DNA of 64,000 bases from Archangium sp. (GTDB taxonomy: Bacteria > Myxococcota > Myxococcia > Myxococcales > Myxococcaceae): NCBI GenBank assembly GCA_030695565.1, contig JAUYRZ010000018.1, positions 1-64,000 on the forward strand. The letters run 5' to 3'. Shown one piece after another: positions 1 to 8,762 of the stretch (the stretch's first letter is position 1; every line of letters starts with the position of its first letter). The translations under genes were made by a program, and so were the position numbers. The notes under the pieces are model-generated. The model ran no database searches. It had not been told where the DNA came from and saw nothing but the letters and a program-made list of their open reading frames with translations.

Positions 1-249
1 TTCGGCGCGTTCGTGGACATCGGGGTTCATCAAGACGGGTTGATTCACGTGAGCGAGCTGTCGAACCGCTTCGTGAAGGACCCGTCGGAGGTGGTGAAGG
101 TGGGTGACCGGGTTCGCGTGAAGGTGCTGCAGGTGGATGAAGCGCGACGGAGGATTGGGTTGTCGATCAAGGCGCTGCAGGCGGCGGCGCCTCAGGTGGC
201 TCACCAGCCGCAGCAACAGGCTCCTTTCAATGCGCCTCGAAGACGTTAG
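1..249 (+). CDS. tex: Tex family RNA-binding protein, C-terminal end (5' truncated by window edge)
   Basis: The frame is open from base 1 and stops with TAG at 247-249, so only the last 82 codons are present; the GTG at 13 is internal. The visible part is an S1 RNA-binding fold: [20 protein letters not shown], then [13 protein letters not shown] and [11 protein letters not shown]. This variant of the S1 core is typical of the C-terminal domain of Tex, a conserved cytoplasmic transcription-accessory protein that binds nucleic acid. A short Gln/Pro/Arg-rich tail follows. The N-terminal Tex domains lie outside the window, so the family call rests on the S1 sequence alone. Confidence 0.8.
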   Translation, partial: FGAFVDIGVHQDGLIHVSELSNRFVKDPSEVVKVGDRVRVKVLQVDEARRRIGLSIKALQAAAPQVAHQPQQQAPFNAPRRR

Positions 250-269
250 GCCCTCTCCAGCGAGGGAGC

Positions 270-1637
270 TCAGGCGGCTTGTTGCCTGGGCGGCCATTCG
301 CGGCCGAGTTCCCGGGCCAGCTGCGCGGCGAGCCGGTCGAGTGGGTCGAGCTTGGAGAACACCGCGGTCGCCAGCCCCGGCTCACCGAGCGCGGCCAACT
401 CCTCACGCGAAGTCGCGGAGAAGAGGAACATCTTGAACGCGGTGTCGCCACCCAGCCGCCGCACCCGATCGATCAACCCGCGCCCGTCGAGGTACGGCAT
501 GTGGAGATCGAGGATGACCAGGTCGAGATCGAAGTAGCCGTCGATCAACTTGAGCAACCCTTCGCGCCCATCTTTCGCCAGGATGATGTCGACGTCGAGC
601 GAGTGGAGCACCCGCACCAGCGTCGAGCGCCAGATGGCTTCGTCATCGACCACCAACACGCGCGGCTTGCGCGGCGGCTCGGCCAGCAGGGCCTCGATCG
701 CTTCGAAGGTGTTCGGCTTCAAGTCGAGCAACTGCAAGCCGACGCCGATGCGCGGGCCTGACATCACCCGGTGAACCACCTCGGCGGGCAGGGTGAGCAC
801 GGCGCCGTTGGGCAACGTGAGGTGAAGACGCAGGCGCGCGCGCAGTGCGGGCGGGCCGTCGGTCGCCACGAACAAGCCTCCGTGAGAGAGGTCGCTCTGA
901 AACCGCGCGGCGAGCTCGCTGAGCGTGTCGATGCGCACGTCGAGGTCTGAATCGAAACGCTCGATGGCCTTCGGCATGATGCGAACGTGGCGTGGTTCGC
1001 GGCGCGCCTGGGCGGTGCGGGTGAGCAGGTTCGCCAGCGATGGAGAGGCGCGCAGCTCGAGCCAGAGCCCCACCTTGCCCGGGGGCGGCGTGCGGTGAAC
1101 GCGGGTGCCCCGGCAGTCGGGGTACTCGTCGGTCGGCGTGGCGAAGACGACGCTGAAGACTTCGGAGTCGGTGGGCCGCGCGGTGGGCACCCAGAGCGCG
1201 CCTTCGGCGACGTGGTGCGCCCAGCCAGCCAGGAGCTCCTCTTCGGACTCGAAGGCCACGCGCAATCTGGCGGCCGGGCCGTGGCGTTTGAGCTCGAAGA
1301 AGACGGGGGAGAGCTCACCTTCGGCGTCGGCCAGCAGGGGCACCGATTGCCGTCGTCCTTCGAACTCGGCTTGCGCGTCGCTGTCGAGGCTCTCCAGGTC
1401 GAGCAGTTGCGCCGAGAGCACCGTGCCCAACGCACCGACGCGGGTGTGCTGAAGGATGAAGCTGCGGCGGTCTTCGAAACCGAGCAACACCAGCAGCGTG
1501 TCGTCACCCTCTTTCATGCGCAGTTCGACGCGGCGAAGCGGGGGCTGGCCCAACTGCAGCGCGTGCAGCCCTTCTTCGAGCGGCTGCACGGCGCTGAGCG
1601 GTACCTGCAGTGCGACCTGGAAGAGTTCGGACTTCAC
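270..1637 (-). CDS. PilZ-like domain protein with C-terminal response-regulator receiver
   Basis: 455 residues. The C-terminal ~130 residues are a receiver domain: VLVVDDE (acidic pair D331/D332), VILDLHMP with the phospho-acceptor Asp377, and the conserved Lys in FSKLDP (about 429). Residues ~215-315 resemble the PilZ variant common in myxobacteria (DLSHGGLFVAT, then GAVLTLPAEVVHRV), which may bind cyclic-di-GMP or act as a protein-interaction module. The first ~210 residues may hold a further diverged PilZ-like part. There is no DNA-binding output, so it probably works by protein contact in the cytoplasm. No partner histidine kinase is adjacent. The domain calls are strong; the pathway is unknown. 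Confidence 0.8.
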   Translation of the reverse strand: MKSELFQVALQVPLSAVQPLEEGLHALQLGQPPLRRVELRMKEGDDTLLVLLGFEDRRSFILQHTRVGALGTVLSAQLLDLESLDSDAQAEFEGRRQSVPLLADAEGELSPVFFELKRHGPAARLRVAFESEEELLAGWAHHVAEGALWVPTARPTDSEVFSVVFATPTDEYPDCRGTRVHRTPPPGKVGLWLELRASPSLANLLTRTAQARREPRHVRIMPKAIERFDSDLDVRIDTLSELAARFQSDLSHGGLFVATDGPPALRARLRLHLTLPNGAVLTLPAEVVHRVMSGPRIGVGLQLLDLKPNTFEAIEALLAEPPRKPRVLVVDDEAIWRSTLVRVLHSLDVDIILAKDGREGLLKLIDGYFDLDLVILDLHMPYLDGRGLIDRVRRLGGDTAFKMFLFSATSREELAALGEPGLATAVFSKLDPLDRLAAQLARELGREWPPRQQAA

Positions 1638-1722
1638 GCCTCATCCGTAACGGGGTTCGTGTGCCCGGCGCACCGATTGCTCTGGTAGCGGGTCGGTCAT
1701 GCACCAGCCGAAGGTGAATGAC

Positions 1723-3534
1723 TCACTGCACTTGAAACTGAACCTGCCCCGCGCGCCCTTCGGAGCCTGAATGGCCCGTCGAGCCCGACGAGCCGTCACT
1801 GCCGCGTGAACCCGAAGAGCCACTCGACAACGACTCCGTGCGCCCGTTCACCGAACACGTGGCGCCTGAACCACCGTCGCCCCCCTCACCACCCTGCCCC
1901 CCACGGCCACCCGAACCACCATCACCGCCTGAACCACCGCGGCTCTTGATCACCATGCGCACCCACTGATCATCCGCGTGACACGGCCCGCCACACTGCA
2001 ACACCACCGAGACGAAACCGCCTTCACCGCCGGTGCCTCCCTGCCCGCCATCGCCACCGCGGCCACCATCACCACCATTGCCACCGGGCTGCCCCGGCGT
2101 GGACGGACAACTCGCGCTCGCCCCGCTGGAGCCCGCAGAGCCGTCGTTGCCCGACAGGCCGGTCGCACCCTTGCCGCCCGCGCTGACCACCTCGAACGAC
2201 GACGGCACGCCGCGAGGCAGTACGGCCATTCGACGCTCGCCGTCTTCACTCACCGCGGAGAACAACAACGCCGAAGCCGCCGGCTCCACCACCACGTTGA
2301 CGGCGGGCCCGCGCTCCCCGGTGTTGCCGGTGAAGGAGATCGACCCCGGCGCCTCGAAACGGAGCGGCACCTGCAGCGAAGTCACCAGCCGGCCTGCGAG
2401 GCGAATCGGAAGCACCAGCCCTTCGTCGGCGCGCGCGAGCTCCATCGCTTGCGACATCTCCAGGCGCTCGGGCAACCGCAGCAATCCTTCAGTGTCGAAA
2501 CGCACCATGGGGTTGGCCACCTCGACCTCACCTGCATCGATGCACGGCTCGACCACCAGCGCCGCCGCGGGTCTGCACAACGCGAGCGGCCGGCTCCACC
2601 CCACCGGAAACCGCAGGCTCGGATTCAAGTCGAGCACCGGCACCAGCTGCTCCTCGGTCTCTCCGGGCACCAACAACGTCACCACCTGCCGCTCCACGTG
2701 CTGACGCACCAGCGCGAGAAACGGCAAGGCCAGGGGCAACTCGGGCCGCGCCAACTGCAACCCCGCGGCGGGTTGAGCCCAACGGCCCTGCGCCATCAAC
2801 GCGGCCTCCACCTCGGCCGCGCGCGCCTTCACTTCAGGGAACTCGGAGCGCTCGATGCGCAGCCTGATCAACTGGCGCTTCGCCGCCGCCCGCAGCGATT
2901 CATCCGGCAGCCGCGCCGTCATGCGGGCCAACAACAGCTCATCCTGCGCGTTGGTGATGTCTGCCTCGGTCAGCGCCTTGCCCGAGAGCTGGCCGTGATC
3001 GAGCTCCAGCGTGGCCACCAGCGCGTCGAACACCGGGGGCAACGCAGGCGCCAGCCTCTCGCGCGGCCACTCGAGCAGGCGTTTGAGCAACGCCTCCAGA
3101 GAAGGAGAAGCCCCCTGTGGCCGGGTGGCCAACACCTCGTGCGCCGCGATGAGGCGGGCCGCGGAGTTCTCGGCGTCGAGCGACGAGAGCACGACGCGCG
3201 CGAGGCGGCCGTAGGTGAACTCCTGCTCGGCCGAAGACAGCGCTGGCACCAGCCGCGTCGCGCAGCTCTGCCAACGCTCGGGCGAAAGGGTGTTCTCTTC
3301 GAGCGCGGTGACGAACGGCTCGACCAGCGTCTCGTCGGTGCGTTGCAGCGTGTTCGGGGCGGCCAGGGCGCACACCGAGACGTCGGCGTTCTGTTGCCCC
3401 AGGTAGTGCACCAACCCTTCACCGGGCCAGCGCGACGAGTCGGCCCTCAACTGCGCGGTGGTGTACGGCAGCGGAAAACGGTGACGGCAACCCGACACCA
3501 GCACGGTCAGCAGCACCAGCCCGACGACTCTCAC
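1723..3534 (-). CDS. Lipoprotein with collagen-like Gly-rich C-terminal region
   Basis: 603 residues. The start is GTG at 3534, overlapping the TGA of the upstream gene as GTGA, so the two are translationally coupled. The signal peptide MRVVGLVLLTVLVSGC has a lipobox (LVSGC, Cys16), so export and lipidation are predicted. Residues ~17-450 are a non-repetitive region I do not recognise. From about 455 to the end the protein is GGxGGxGG-type sequence with Ser/Asp/Gln/Glu, interrupted by a short Cys-containing stretch. Such tails are frequent in myxobacterial surface lipoproteins. A role in the envelope is inference; no enzymatic motif is visible. Confidence 0.75.
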   Translation of the reverse strand: MRVVGLVLLTVLVSGCRHRFPLPYTTAQLRADSSRWPGEGLVHYLGQQNADVSVCALAAPNTLQRTDETLVEPFVTALEENTLSPERWQSCATRLVPALSSAEQEFTYGRLARVVLSSLDAENSAARLIAAHEVLATRPQGASPSLEALLKRLLEWPRERLAPALPPVFDALVATLELDHGQLSGKALTEADITNAQDELLLARMTARLPDESLRAAAKRQLIRLRIERSEFPEVKARAAEVEAALMAQGRWAQPAAGLQLARPELPLALPFLALVRQHVERQVVTLLVPGETEEQLVPVLDLNPSLRFPVGWSRPLALCRPAAALVVEPCIDAGEVEVANPMVRFDTEGLLRLPERLEMSQAMELARADEGLVLPIRLAGRLVTSLQVPLRFEAPGSISFTGNTGERGPAVNVVVEPAASALLFSAVSEDGERRMAVLPRGVPSSFEVVSAGGKGATGLSGNDGSAGSSGASASCPSTPGQPGGNGGDGGRGGDGGQGGTGGEGGFVSVVLQCGGPCHADDQWVRMVIKSRGGSGGDGGSGGRGGQGGEGGDGGSGATCSVNGRTESLSSGSSGSRGSDGSSGSTGHSGSEGRAGQVQFQVQ

Positions 3535-3890
3535 GCTTCACCCCTCCATGCGCGCGCCAACCCGCCCGAGAACACGAAGCGGGGAAAGGCGAGCCACTGC
3601 TCCGCGAAGATGCGGGCGGCCACGTCGAGTGGCCCCCGAAACGGGACGGGTGGTTTTTTCTCCCGGGCGTGCCCGCGGCCCTGGGTCACCATCGCTCCGG
3701 CCATCGCACCCAGGCCCGCCAGCGAGAACCACCCTGCGCCCCAGAAGGGTCCGGTGAGCAGGAGCACGGTGCCGAGCTGGAACACGGGCACGGTGAGCAC
3801 ATGGAGCATCAGGTTGCCGCGATGGCCGTGGAACTCGGGGTAGTGCCGGTACTGCCACGCCAGGAGTCCACCTCGACGTTCGTCGTTCAT
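3531..3890 (-). CDS. DUF962/Mpo1-like membrane protein
   Basis: 119 residues from the ATG at 3890 (MNDERRGG). The frame is open further upstream, but that extension looks non-coding. The core YRHYPEFHGHRGNLMLH followed by VTVPVFQLG resembles the N-terminal motif of the DUF962/Mpo1 family (His/Asn-rich motif, then two membrane segments). Yeast Mpo1 is an iron-dependent 2-hydroxy fatty acid dioxygenase. Two hydrophobic segments follow (~34-50 and 55-70). It is coupled to the downstream lipoprotein gene by a GTGA overlap. The assignment rests on motif resemblance only, and enzymatic activity is not demonstrated. Confidence 0.5.
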   Translation of the reverse strand: MNDERRGGLLAWQYRHYPEFHGHRGNLMLHVLTVPVFQLGTVLLLTGPFWGAGWFSLAGLGAMAGAMVTQGRGHAREKKPPVPFRGPLDVAARIFAEQWLAFPRFVFSGGLARAWRGEA

Positions 3891-4037
3891 CGGGGCGGCA
3901 GCATACCGATCGCCTCTTCGGGTGGGCAGGGTTCGCGGGCGGTTCAGAGGTGAGTCGTTTTCAGCGCTGCACTTTGCAGAACTGAAATTGCGCTGTTTCA
4001 AACGCCAGTGAAACCCGTTTTCCCGGGCACCTGCGCG

Positions 4038-4054
4038 TGGGCACGCCACGTGCT
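4038..4054 (+). promoter_or_regulatory. Putative sigma-54 promoter (-24/-12)
   Basis: GGCACG followed by CCACG and TGCT gives GG at 4040-4041 and GC at 4052-4053 with exactly 10 bases between, matching the sigma-54 consensus except for one T of the -12 box and the leading T. It lies about 58 bases before the short gene at 4112 and ~170 bases before the RsbT-like gene, pointing at them. No enhancer-binding site was identified. Confidence 0.4.
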
Positions 4055-4111
4055 TAGGGGTCGCGCGCAGTCGCTGATCAGAATCGCGCTGTCTCCCCAC
4101 GTCGAGGTCAC

Positions 4112-4222
4112 ATGTCCGCCGTCGAGCATTTCATTCCGCTGCTGCGGCGGGGCCGTTGTGTATTCGTCAGCGTCGCTTCGGGGCTGGAGAAGCTCGACCT
4201 GCGCCTGGTGGCGGTGGAGTGA
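4112..4222 (+). CDS. Short ORF (36 aa) ahead of the RsbT-like gene
   Basis: ATG at 4112, TGA at 4220-4222, three bases before the ATG of the RsbT-like gene at 4226. The peptide MSAVEHFIPLLRRGRCVFVS continues for 16 residues. Position and spacing suggest a leader or the stump of a partner protein; in stressosome-type modules an RsbS-like STAS protein usually precedes RsbT, but this ORF is far too short to be one. It may be real only as a translational lead-in. Confidence 0.35.
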   Translation: MSAVEHFIPLLRRGRCVFVSVASGLEKLDLRLVAVE

Positions 4223-4225
4223 AGG

Positions 4226-4876
4226 ATGCTCACGATCCTCGAAGCCATCGAGCCGATGATGACCGACGCGCTGGGTCTGGCGGCCGCGCGCAGCGTCTTC
4301 CGCACGTTGCCCTCGGCGGTGCACCAGCCCACCGGGAGCCTCGACGTGGTCGAGGTGCGCGACGTGATGTTGCACCTGGAGACGAGCGGCCGGCTCTTCG
4401 CCACGCCGTCGCGCCCCTTCCCCGCCGAGCTGCTGCGCGACGTGGTCACCCGCGGCTCCGCGGCGAAACCTTCGGAGAGACGCTTCACGGTCAGCAGTGA
4501 TCACGACGTGCTGGTGGTGCAGCGCGCGACGCAGGCGTTGTGCCGCGGCTTCTTCGACACCACCGGCTGCGCGCGCCTGGCCACCGCCTCCTCCGAGCTC
4601 GCGCGCAACATCTCCATGTACGCGAAGCAGGGCACGCTGACGTTGCGGCTGTCAGACGAGAACACGCATTGGCGTTTCGATGTGAGCGCCGTCGACGAGG
4701 GGCCCGGCATCCACAACCTCGCTGAGATTCTTCGCGGGGAGTACCGCTCTCGCACGGGCCTGGGCCGCGGAATCATCGGCACCCGTGCCCTGCTCGACGA
4801 GCTGAACATCGACACCGCGCCCGGCAAGGGCACCCGCATCACCGGCCATCGCAGGCTTCGAAAGGGCCCGTCATGA
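4226..4876 (+). CDS. RsbT-like anti-sigma/switch kinase (HATPase_c) with N-terminal extension
   Basis: 216 residues. The last ~130 are a GHKL ATPase domain of the RsbT/SpoIIAB type: N-box ELARNI, G1 box DEGPGI, then TGLGRGIIGTRALLDEL and GKGTRI. Such proteins phosphorylate STAS antagonists or hold sigma factors in partner-switching networks. RsbT itself is ~135 residues, so the first ~85 residues here are additional, and I do not recognise them. It starts three bases after a 36-codon ORF and its TGA overlaps the next ATG (ATGA at 4873), so it belongs to a small operon. A sigma-54-like promoter lies upstream. The partner STAS protein and sigma factor are not visible nearby. Confidence 0.75.
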   Translation: MLTILEAIEPMMTDALGLAAARSVFRTLPSAVHQPTGSLDVVEVRDVMLHLETSGRLFATPSRPFPAELLRDVVTRGSAAKPSERRFTVSSDHDVLVVQRATQALCRGFFDTTGCARLATASSELARNISMYAKQGTLTLRLSDENTHWRFDVSAVDEGPGIHNLAEILRGEYRSRTGLGRGIIGTRALLDELNIDTAPGKGTRITGHRRLRKGPS

Positions 4877-5022
4877 GCATCACCAAAGAGCGCCTCGAGC
4901 AGGTTCAGCCTCGGGCCCCGGGAAGCTCCCTGCCGACCTGGCCGGGTAGGTGGCTCCTCTCCCCGCTCGCGCAGGGCGAGGGAGCACATCGCTTCTGCCA
5001 AAACCGCGGGGGCTGCATATAA
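4873..5022 (+). pseudogene. Truncated gene coupled to the RsbT-like kinase (49 codons)
   Basis: The ATG overlaps the kinase stop codon (ATGA), the usual sign of a genuine coupled gene. The peptide begins MSITKERLEQVQPRAP, then runs into codons provided by the CCTCTCCCC hairpin repeat at 4956-4982 and stops at 5020. In related operons an RsbX/SpoIIE-like phosphatase or another ATPase often sits here, so this is probably the stub of such a gene, its body lost at or near the repeat. The identity of the lost gene is inference. Confidence 0.4.
4956..4982. repeat. CCTCTCCC hairpin repeat, copy 1 of 8
   Basis: CCTCTCCC, loop CGCTCGCGCA, GGGCGAGGG. Imperfect copy of the short hairpin family found eight times in this window; here it lies within the tail of the truncated ORF at 4873 and just before the lipoprotein gene at 5034. 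Confidence 0.7.
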
Positions 5023-5033
5023 CTGCGCCACCC

Positions 5034-8000
5034 ATGCGCACCCTCACCCTGGCTTTCGCCGCCCTGCTGCTTGCGGGCTGCGCCACCCTCGCGCCGACCC
5101 TCGCCCGTGCCACCCCGAAGGACGAAGCGAAGCTCGCTGCGGCCGCCGAAGCGTTTTACCGGGCACAGTCGCCTGACCAGCTCCGCGCTGCGCTGGCTGA
5201 CGCGAAGGCCGCCGGTCCCGACACGGCGCTGCATCATGAGCTCGCGGCGCGCCTGGCTCAGCTCGAGGCGCGTGACGCCGATGTGATCGAACACCTGGTG
5301 GCCGTGCTCTCCGACACCGGTGGCAACGCGGCGCTGTACCACCTGCACGTGCTCGCCACGCTCGAGCTCACCTGGGCGGAGCGCCCCATCGTGCGCGAGC
5401 TGTACCGCTCGTTGTCGGCCTCGCACCCGAGCCCCGACGTGCGCGCGCTGGCCTCGTCACATCTCTCGCTGATGCTCAACGCCGAGGGCGAGTTCGCCGA
5501 TCGCGACGCGGCCATCGCCAGCATCCCCGGCCAGGTCGACCTCGCGCTCGCCGGCACGTGGGACAACGACCAGGGCAAAGGCTTCGATCTCGAGTTCGCG
5601 CCCGAGCTGCGCCCCGGCCTCGACGAAACGTACGAAGGCCGCGCGGGCAAGCTCACCTGGCGCCGTGACGCACCGAAAGATCCCCGCGGCCGCTACGACC
5701 TGCTGATGCTGATGACGCCCACGCGATGGTCGGCTGCGTTCGCGCAAGGCACCTTCAACGTCGACGCCGATGGCGTGCAGGCGATCAAGATCACCTCGAC
5801 GGATCCACTCAAGGTGTGGGTCGACGGCAAGCTCGTCTTCGCCGCAGCTCAGCTGGAGCGCAGCGTGCCTGATCACCTGCTGCTCCCGGTGAACCTGAAG
5901 AAGGGCTCGCACACCATTCTGATCAAACAGGCCCACCGCGAAGGCGCGTGGCACCTCGCCGTGCGCGTCACGCCGTTCGACGGCCCCGGCTTCAAGCGTG
6001 AGCTCGACGAGCTGCTGGCGTGGCGGGTGTCGACGCTCAGTGCGATGCCGGCGCGGCAGCTGGCACACCTGGTGGGTTGGGCGCACCTGAGCGCGGGGGG
6101 CGCGACGACGGTTCGTTTCGCCGATGCAGCGGTGGTGAAGCTGCCCCGCTCGTTGGTGCTGCGTTCCTGGGTGGTCGATGCCCTCTGGTACAACCAGGAG
6201 CGCGGCCGCACCGCGGACCTCCTCGCCGCGCTCGACGCAGAGGTCGGCGCCGAGCTGCCCTTCACCCGCCTGCGTCAGGCCCGCTTCCACCAGCAGCAGG
6301 GTCTCAAGCAGAAGGCGCGCGTGCGCCTGCTCCAGCTGCAGAAAGACGCGCCCCAGCTGCGCGAGACGTGGGACTTGCTGGCCGACGTCTGGCGTGGCGA
6401 AGGGTGGACCGAAGATGAAGTGCGCACCCTGAAGCTGCGCGCAGAGAAGTTCGGCAGCACGCCCGAAGAAGATCTCGAGCTGAGCCGCGCGCTGAGCCGC
6501 TACGGCAAACGTGACGAGGCCGTCGCGCTGGTCGACGAGGTGTTGTCGGAGCTGCCCTACCACCCCGAAGCGTTGCGCCGCGAAGCCGACCTCGCCTTCG
6601 AGGCCGCCGAGTACAAGGAAGCAAAGAAACACCAGGAGGCGCGGCTGGAGTCGTGGCCCACCGACTACTCCGCCTGGCTTGCGCTCGCCGAGACGCACCG
6701 CCGACTGGGTGACTTGAAGGCGTCCGAAGCTGCGTTGTTCAAGGCCGAGGCGCTTTCACCCGAGGCCTCCGTGCCGAAGTCGAAGCGTGGTGAGCTCGCC
6801 TACGAGCGGGGCGACACCATCGGCGCGGTGAACCTGTGGAAGCGCTCCATCGAGCTGAACCCGGAGAACGAAGCCCTCGCCAATCGCATCGAGTTCCTCT
6901 CGCCCGAGACCCGCGGCGAGTGGATGAACGACATGCCCGACGAGGCGCGGCTCGAGGCGCTGGTGAAGGCGCGCACGAAGTTGAAGCAGCTGCCCGGCGC
7001 CGACGTGGCGTACCTGCTCGATCACGAAGTCACCCTGCTCAACACCGACGGCAGCACCTCGAACGTGGTGAGCGTGGTGATTCACGCGTGGAACTCGCAA
7101 GGCCGCGATCGCATCATCCGCCAGGGCGTGGGGGGTGGCCGGCTCCGCCTGCTGCACGCGTACGCAGTCGACGAGAAGGGTCAACGCAGCGAGGCGAGCA
7201 GCGAGCGCAACCGGCAGATCTTCTTCCGCGGCATGCAGCCCGGCTCGACCCTGGTGCTGCAGTACCGCCTCGACACGCCGCCCAAGGGTTACCTCGCCCG
7301 CTATTACAACGAGACCTGGAGCTTCCAGGGCGTGGGTGATCAGCGCGAAGAGTCGACCCTCATTCTCTGGGCGCCGCTCACCGCGAAGCTGCACGAGTAC
7401 AAGGTCGGCCAGGCCGAGCACAAACAGGAGAAACGCGGCGAGCTGCTGCGCTTCACCTGGACCACCCGGAACACCACCCCGCTGGTGAGCGAGCCGTCGA
7501 TGCCCACCGTGGGCGAGCTGGCGATCAACATCCACCTCTCCACCGTGCCTGATTGGAAGACGTGGTTGTCGTGGGAGCAGGCGCTCCTCGAGGGCGTCTT
7601 CCGTGACAGCCCCGAGCTCGAAGTCATCGCGCGCGGCCTGGGCAAAGGAAACCCCGAGCCCACCGAGCGGCTCGAGCGCATCCACACCTTCGTGATGGAG
7701 GAGATCCGCTACCAGCAGGACTACGAGAGCTTCATCGCCGGCGTGAAGCCGCACCCGGCTTCGATGACCCTCGAGCGGCGCTACGGCGACTGCAAGGACA
7801 AGGCGGTGCTCTTCATCGAGCTCGCGCGCAAGCTCGGCCTCGAGGCGCACTTCGCGCTGGTGCGCACGCGTGACGCGGGCCCGGTGCGGCAAGACGTGCC
7901 GATGCAGCAGTTCAATCACGCCATCGTCTACGTGCCGGAGCAGCCGGGCGTGGCGGCGCGCTTCTTCGACCCGACCGCCGAGCTGCTCGACGTCGCGTCG

Positions 8001-8750
8001 GTGCGCAGTGATGACGTGGGCACCCAGTCGCTGGTGTTCGACCCCAGGACCAACATGCACACCTGGCGCGAGATCCCCTACCAGGGGCCTGAAGCGAACC
8101 GCGAGACCACCACGGTCGCGCTGGAGATCGACCCCAAGGGCGGCGCGAAGGGCACCTTGACCCTGGAGGCCGTGGGCCGCTCCGGTTCACTGGTGCGCCG
8201 CACCGCGAAGAACCAGGCCATCTTCACCCAGGTCGCTCAGCGCATCGCCTCGGCGTACCTGCCCAACGCGACCACCTCCGATGTCCGGGCGATCGAAGTC
8301 GATTCGTTGCGGGTGCCCGCGGCCATTCGCATGGAGGTCGCGGCCGGTACGTTCGCGCGCACCGAAGGCGACACGCTGCGCCTCAAGCTGCCGTCCGACG
8401 CGAACCCGCGGAACACCTTCGCGCTGGCCACGCGCAATCACCCGTTGCTGCTGGGCACGCCCACGCAGCAGCAGATGCAGCTCGAGCTGACCCTGCCGGA
8501 GGGTTTCGAAGCGAAGAAGCTGCCCGGTGGTGGAACGGTGAGCCTGCCGTGCCTCTCACTCACGCGTGAGGTGTCGCAGGTGGGCCGGGTGGTGAAGAGC
8601 AAGCAGACCTGGCGCACCACCTGCGAGCGGTTGTCGGCCGCCGAATACCCGACCTACCGCGCGAAGCTCGACGACATGGTGCGGCTGCTCGATGACGAGC
8701 TGGTGCTCGGCCCCACCAAGGCCGTCGTCGCCGCACCGAAGAAGAAATGA
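5034..8750 (+). CDS. Large lipoprotein with TPR region, DUF3857 and transglutaminase-like domain
   Basis: 1238 residues from the ATG at 5034 (MRTLTLAFAALLLAGCATL), a lipoprotein signal with lipobox LAGC. The middle region (~380-640) is TPR-like helical repeats. A DUF3857 domain follows (~690-860), then a transglutaminase-like core with RRYGDCKDKAVLF (catalytic-type Cys at about residue 920), a His in QQFNHAIVYVPE and an Asp in FFDPTAE, so the Cys-His-Asp triad is intact. This architecture is common in envelope proteins of Myxococcota and Bacteroidota; the substrate is unknown. It stands alone between the RsbT-like module and a convergent kinase gene. Confidence 0.85.
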   Translation: MRTLTLAFAALLLAGCATLAPTLARATPKDEAKLAAAAEAFYRAQSPDQLRAALADAKAAGPDTALHHELAARLAQLEARDADVIEHLVAVLSDTGGNAALYHLHVLATLELTWAERPIVRELYRSLSASHPSPDVRALASSHLSLMLNAEGEFADRDAAIASIPGQVDLALAGTWDNDQGKGFDLEFAPELRPGLDETYEGRAGKLTWRRDAPKDPRGRYDLLMLMTPTRWSAAFAQGTFNVDADGVQAIKITSTDPLKVWVDGKLVFAAAQLERSVPDHLLLPVNLKKGSHTILIKQAHREGAWHLAVRVTPFDGPGFKRELDELLAWRVSTLSAMPARQLAHLVGWAHLSAGGATTVRFADAAVVKLPRSLVLRSWVVDALWYNQERGRTADLLAALDAEVGAELPFTRLRQARFHQQQGLKQKARVRLLQLQKDAPQLRETWDLLADVWRGEGWTEDEVRTLKLRAEKFGSTPEEDLELSRALSRYGKRDEAVALVDEVLSELPYHPEALRREADLAFEAAEYKEAKKHQEARLESWPTDYSAWLALAETHRRLGDLKASEAALFKAEALSPEASVPKSKRGELAYERGDTIGAVNLWKRSIELNPENEALANRIEFLSPETRGEWMNDMPDEARLEALVKARTKLKQLPGADVAYLLDHEVTLLNTDGSTSNVVSVVIHAWNSQGRDRIIRQGVGGGRLRLLHAYAVDEKGQRSEASSERNRQIFFRGMQPGSTLVLQYRLDTPPKGYLARYYNETWSFQGVGDQREESTLILWAPLTAKLHEYKVGQAEHKQEKRGELLRFTWTTRNTTPLVSEPSMPTVGELAINIHLSTVPDWKTWLSWEQALLEGVFRDSPELEVIARGLGKGNPEPTERLERIHTFVMEEIRYQQDYESFIAGVKPHPASMTLERRYGDCKDKAVLFIELARKLGLEAHFALVRTRDAGPVRQDVPMQQFNHAIVYVPEQPGVAARFFDPTAELLDVASVRSDDVGTQSLVFDPRTNMHTWREIPYQGPEANRETTTVALEIDPKGGAKGTLTLEAVGRSGSLVRRTAKNQAIFTQVAQRIASAYLPNATTSDVRAIEVDSLRVPAAIRMEVAAGTFARTEGDTLRLKLPSDANPRNTFALATRNHPLLLGTPTQQQMQLELTLPEGFEAKKLPGGGTVSLPCLSLTREVSQVGRVVKSKQTWRTTCERLSAAEYPTYRAKLDDMVRLLDDELVLGPTKAVVAAPKKK

Positions 8751-8762
8751 CGAACTCCCTCT

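Noticed and set aside
1978-3843. 621-codon plus-strand frame
   Set aside because: Antisense to the Gly-rich lipoprotein; Arg/His/Gln-rich with no domain, a shadow.
4112-4222. RsbS-like STAS partner of the RsbT-like kinase
   Set aside because: Only 36 codons and no STAS motif; reported as a short ORF instead.
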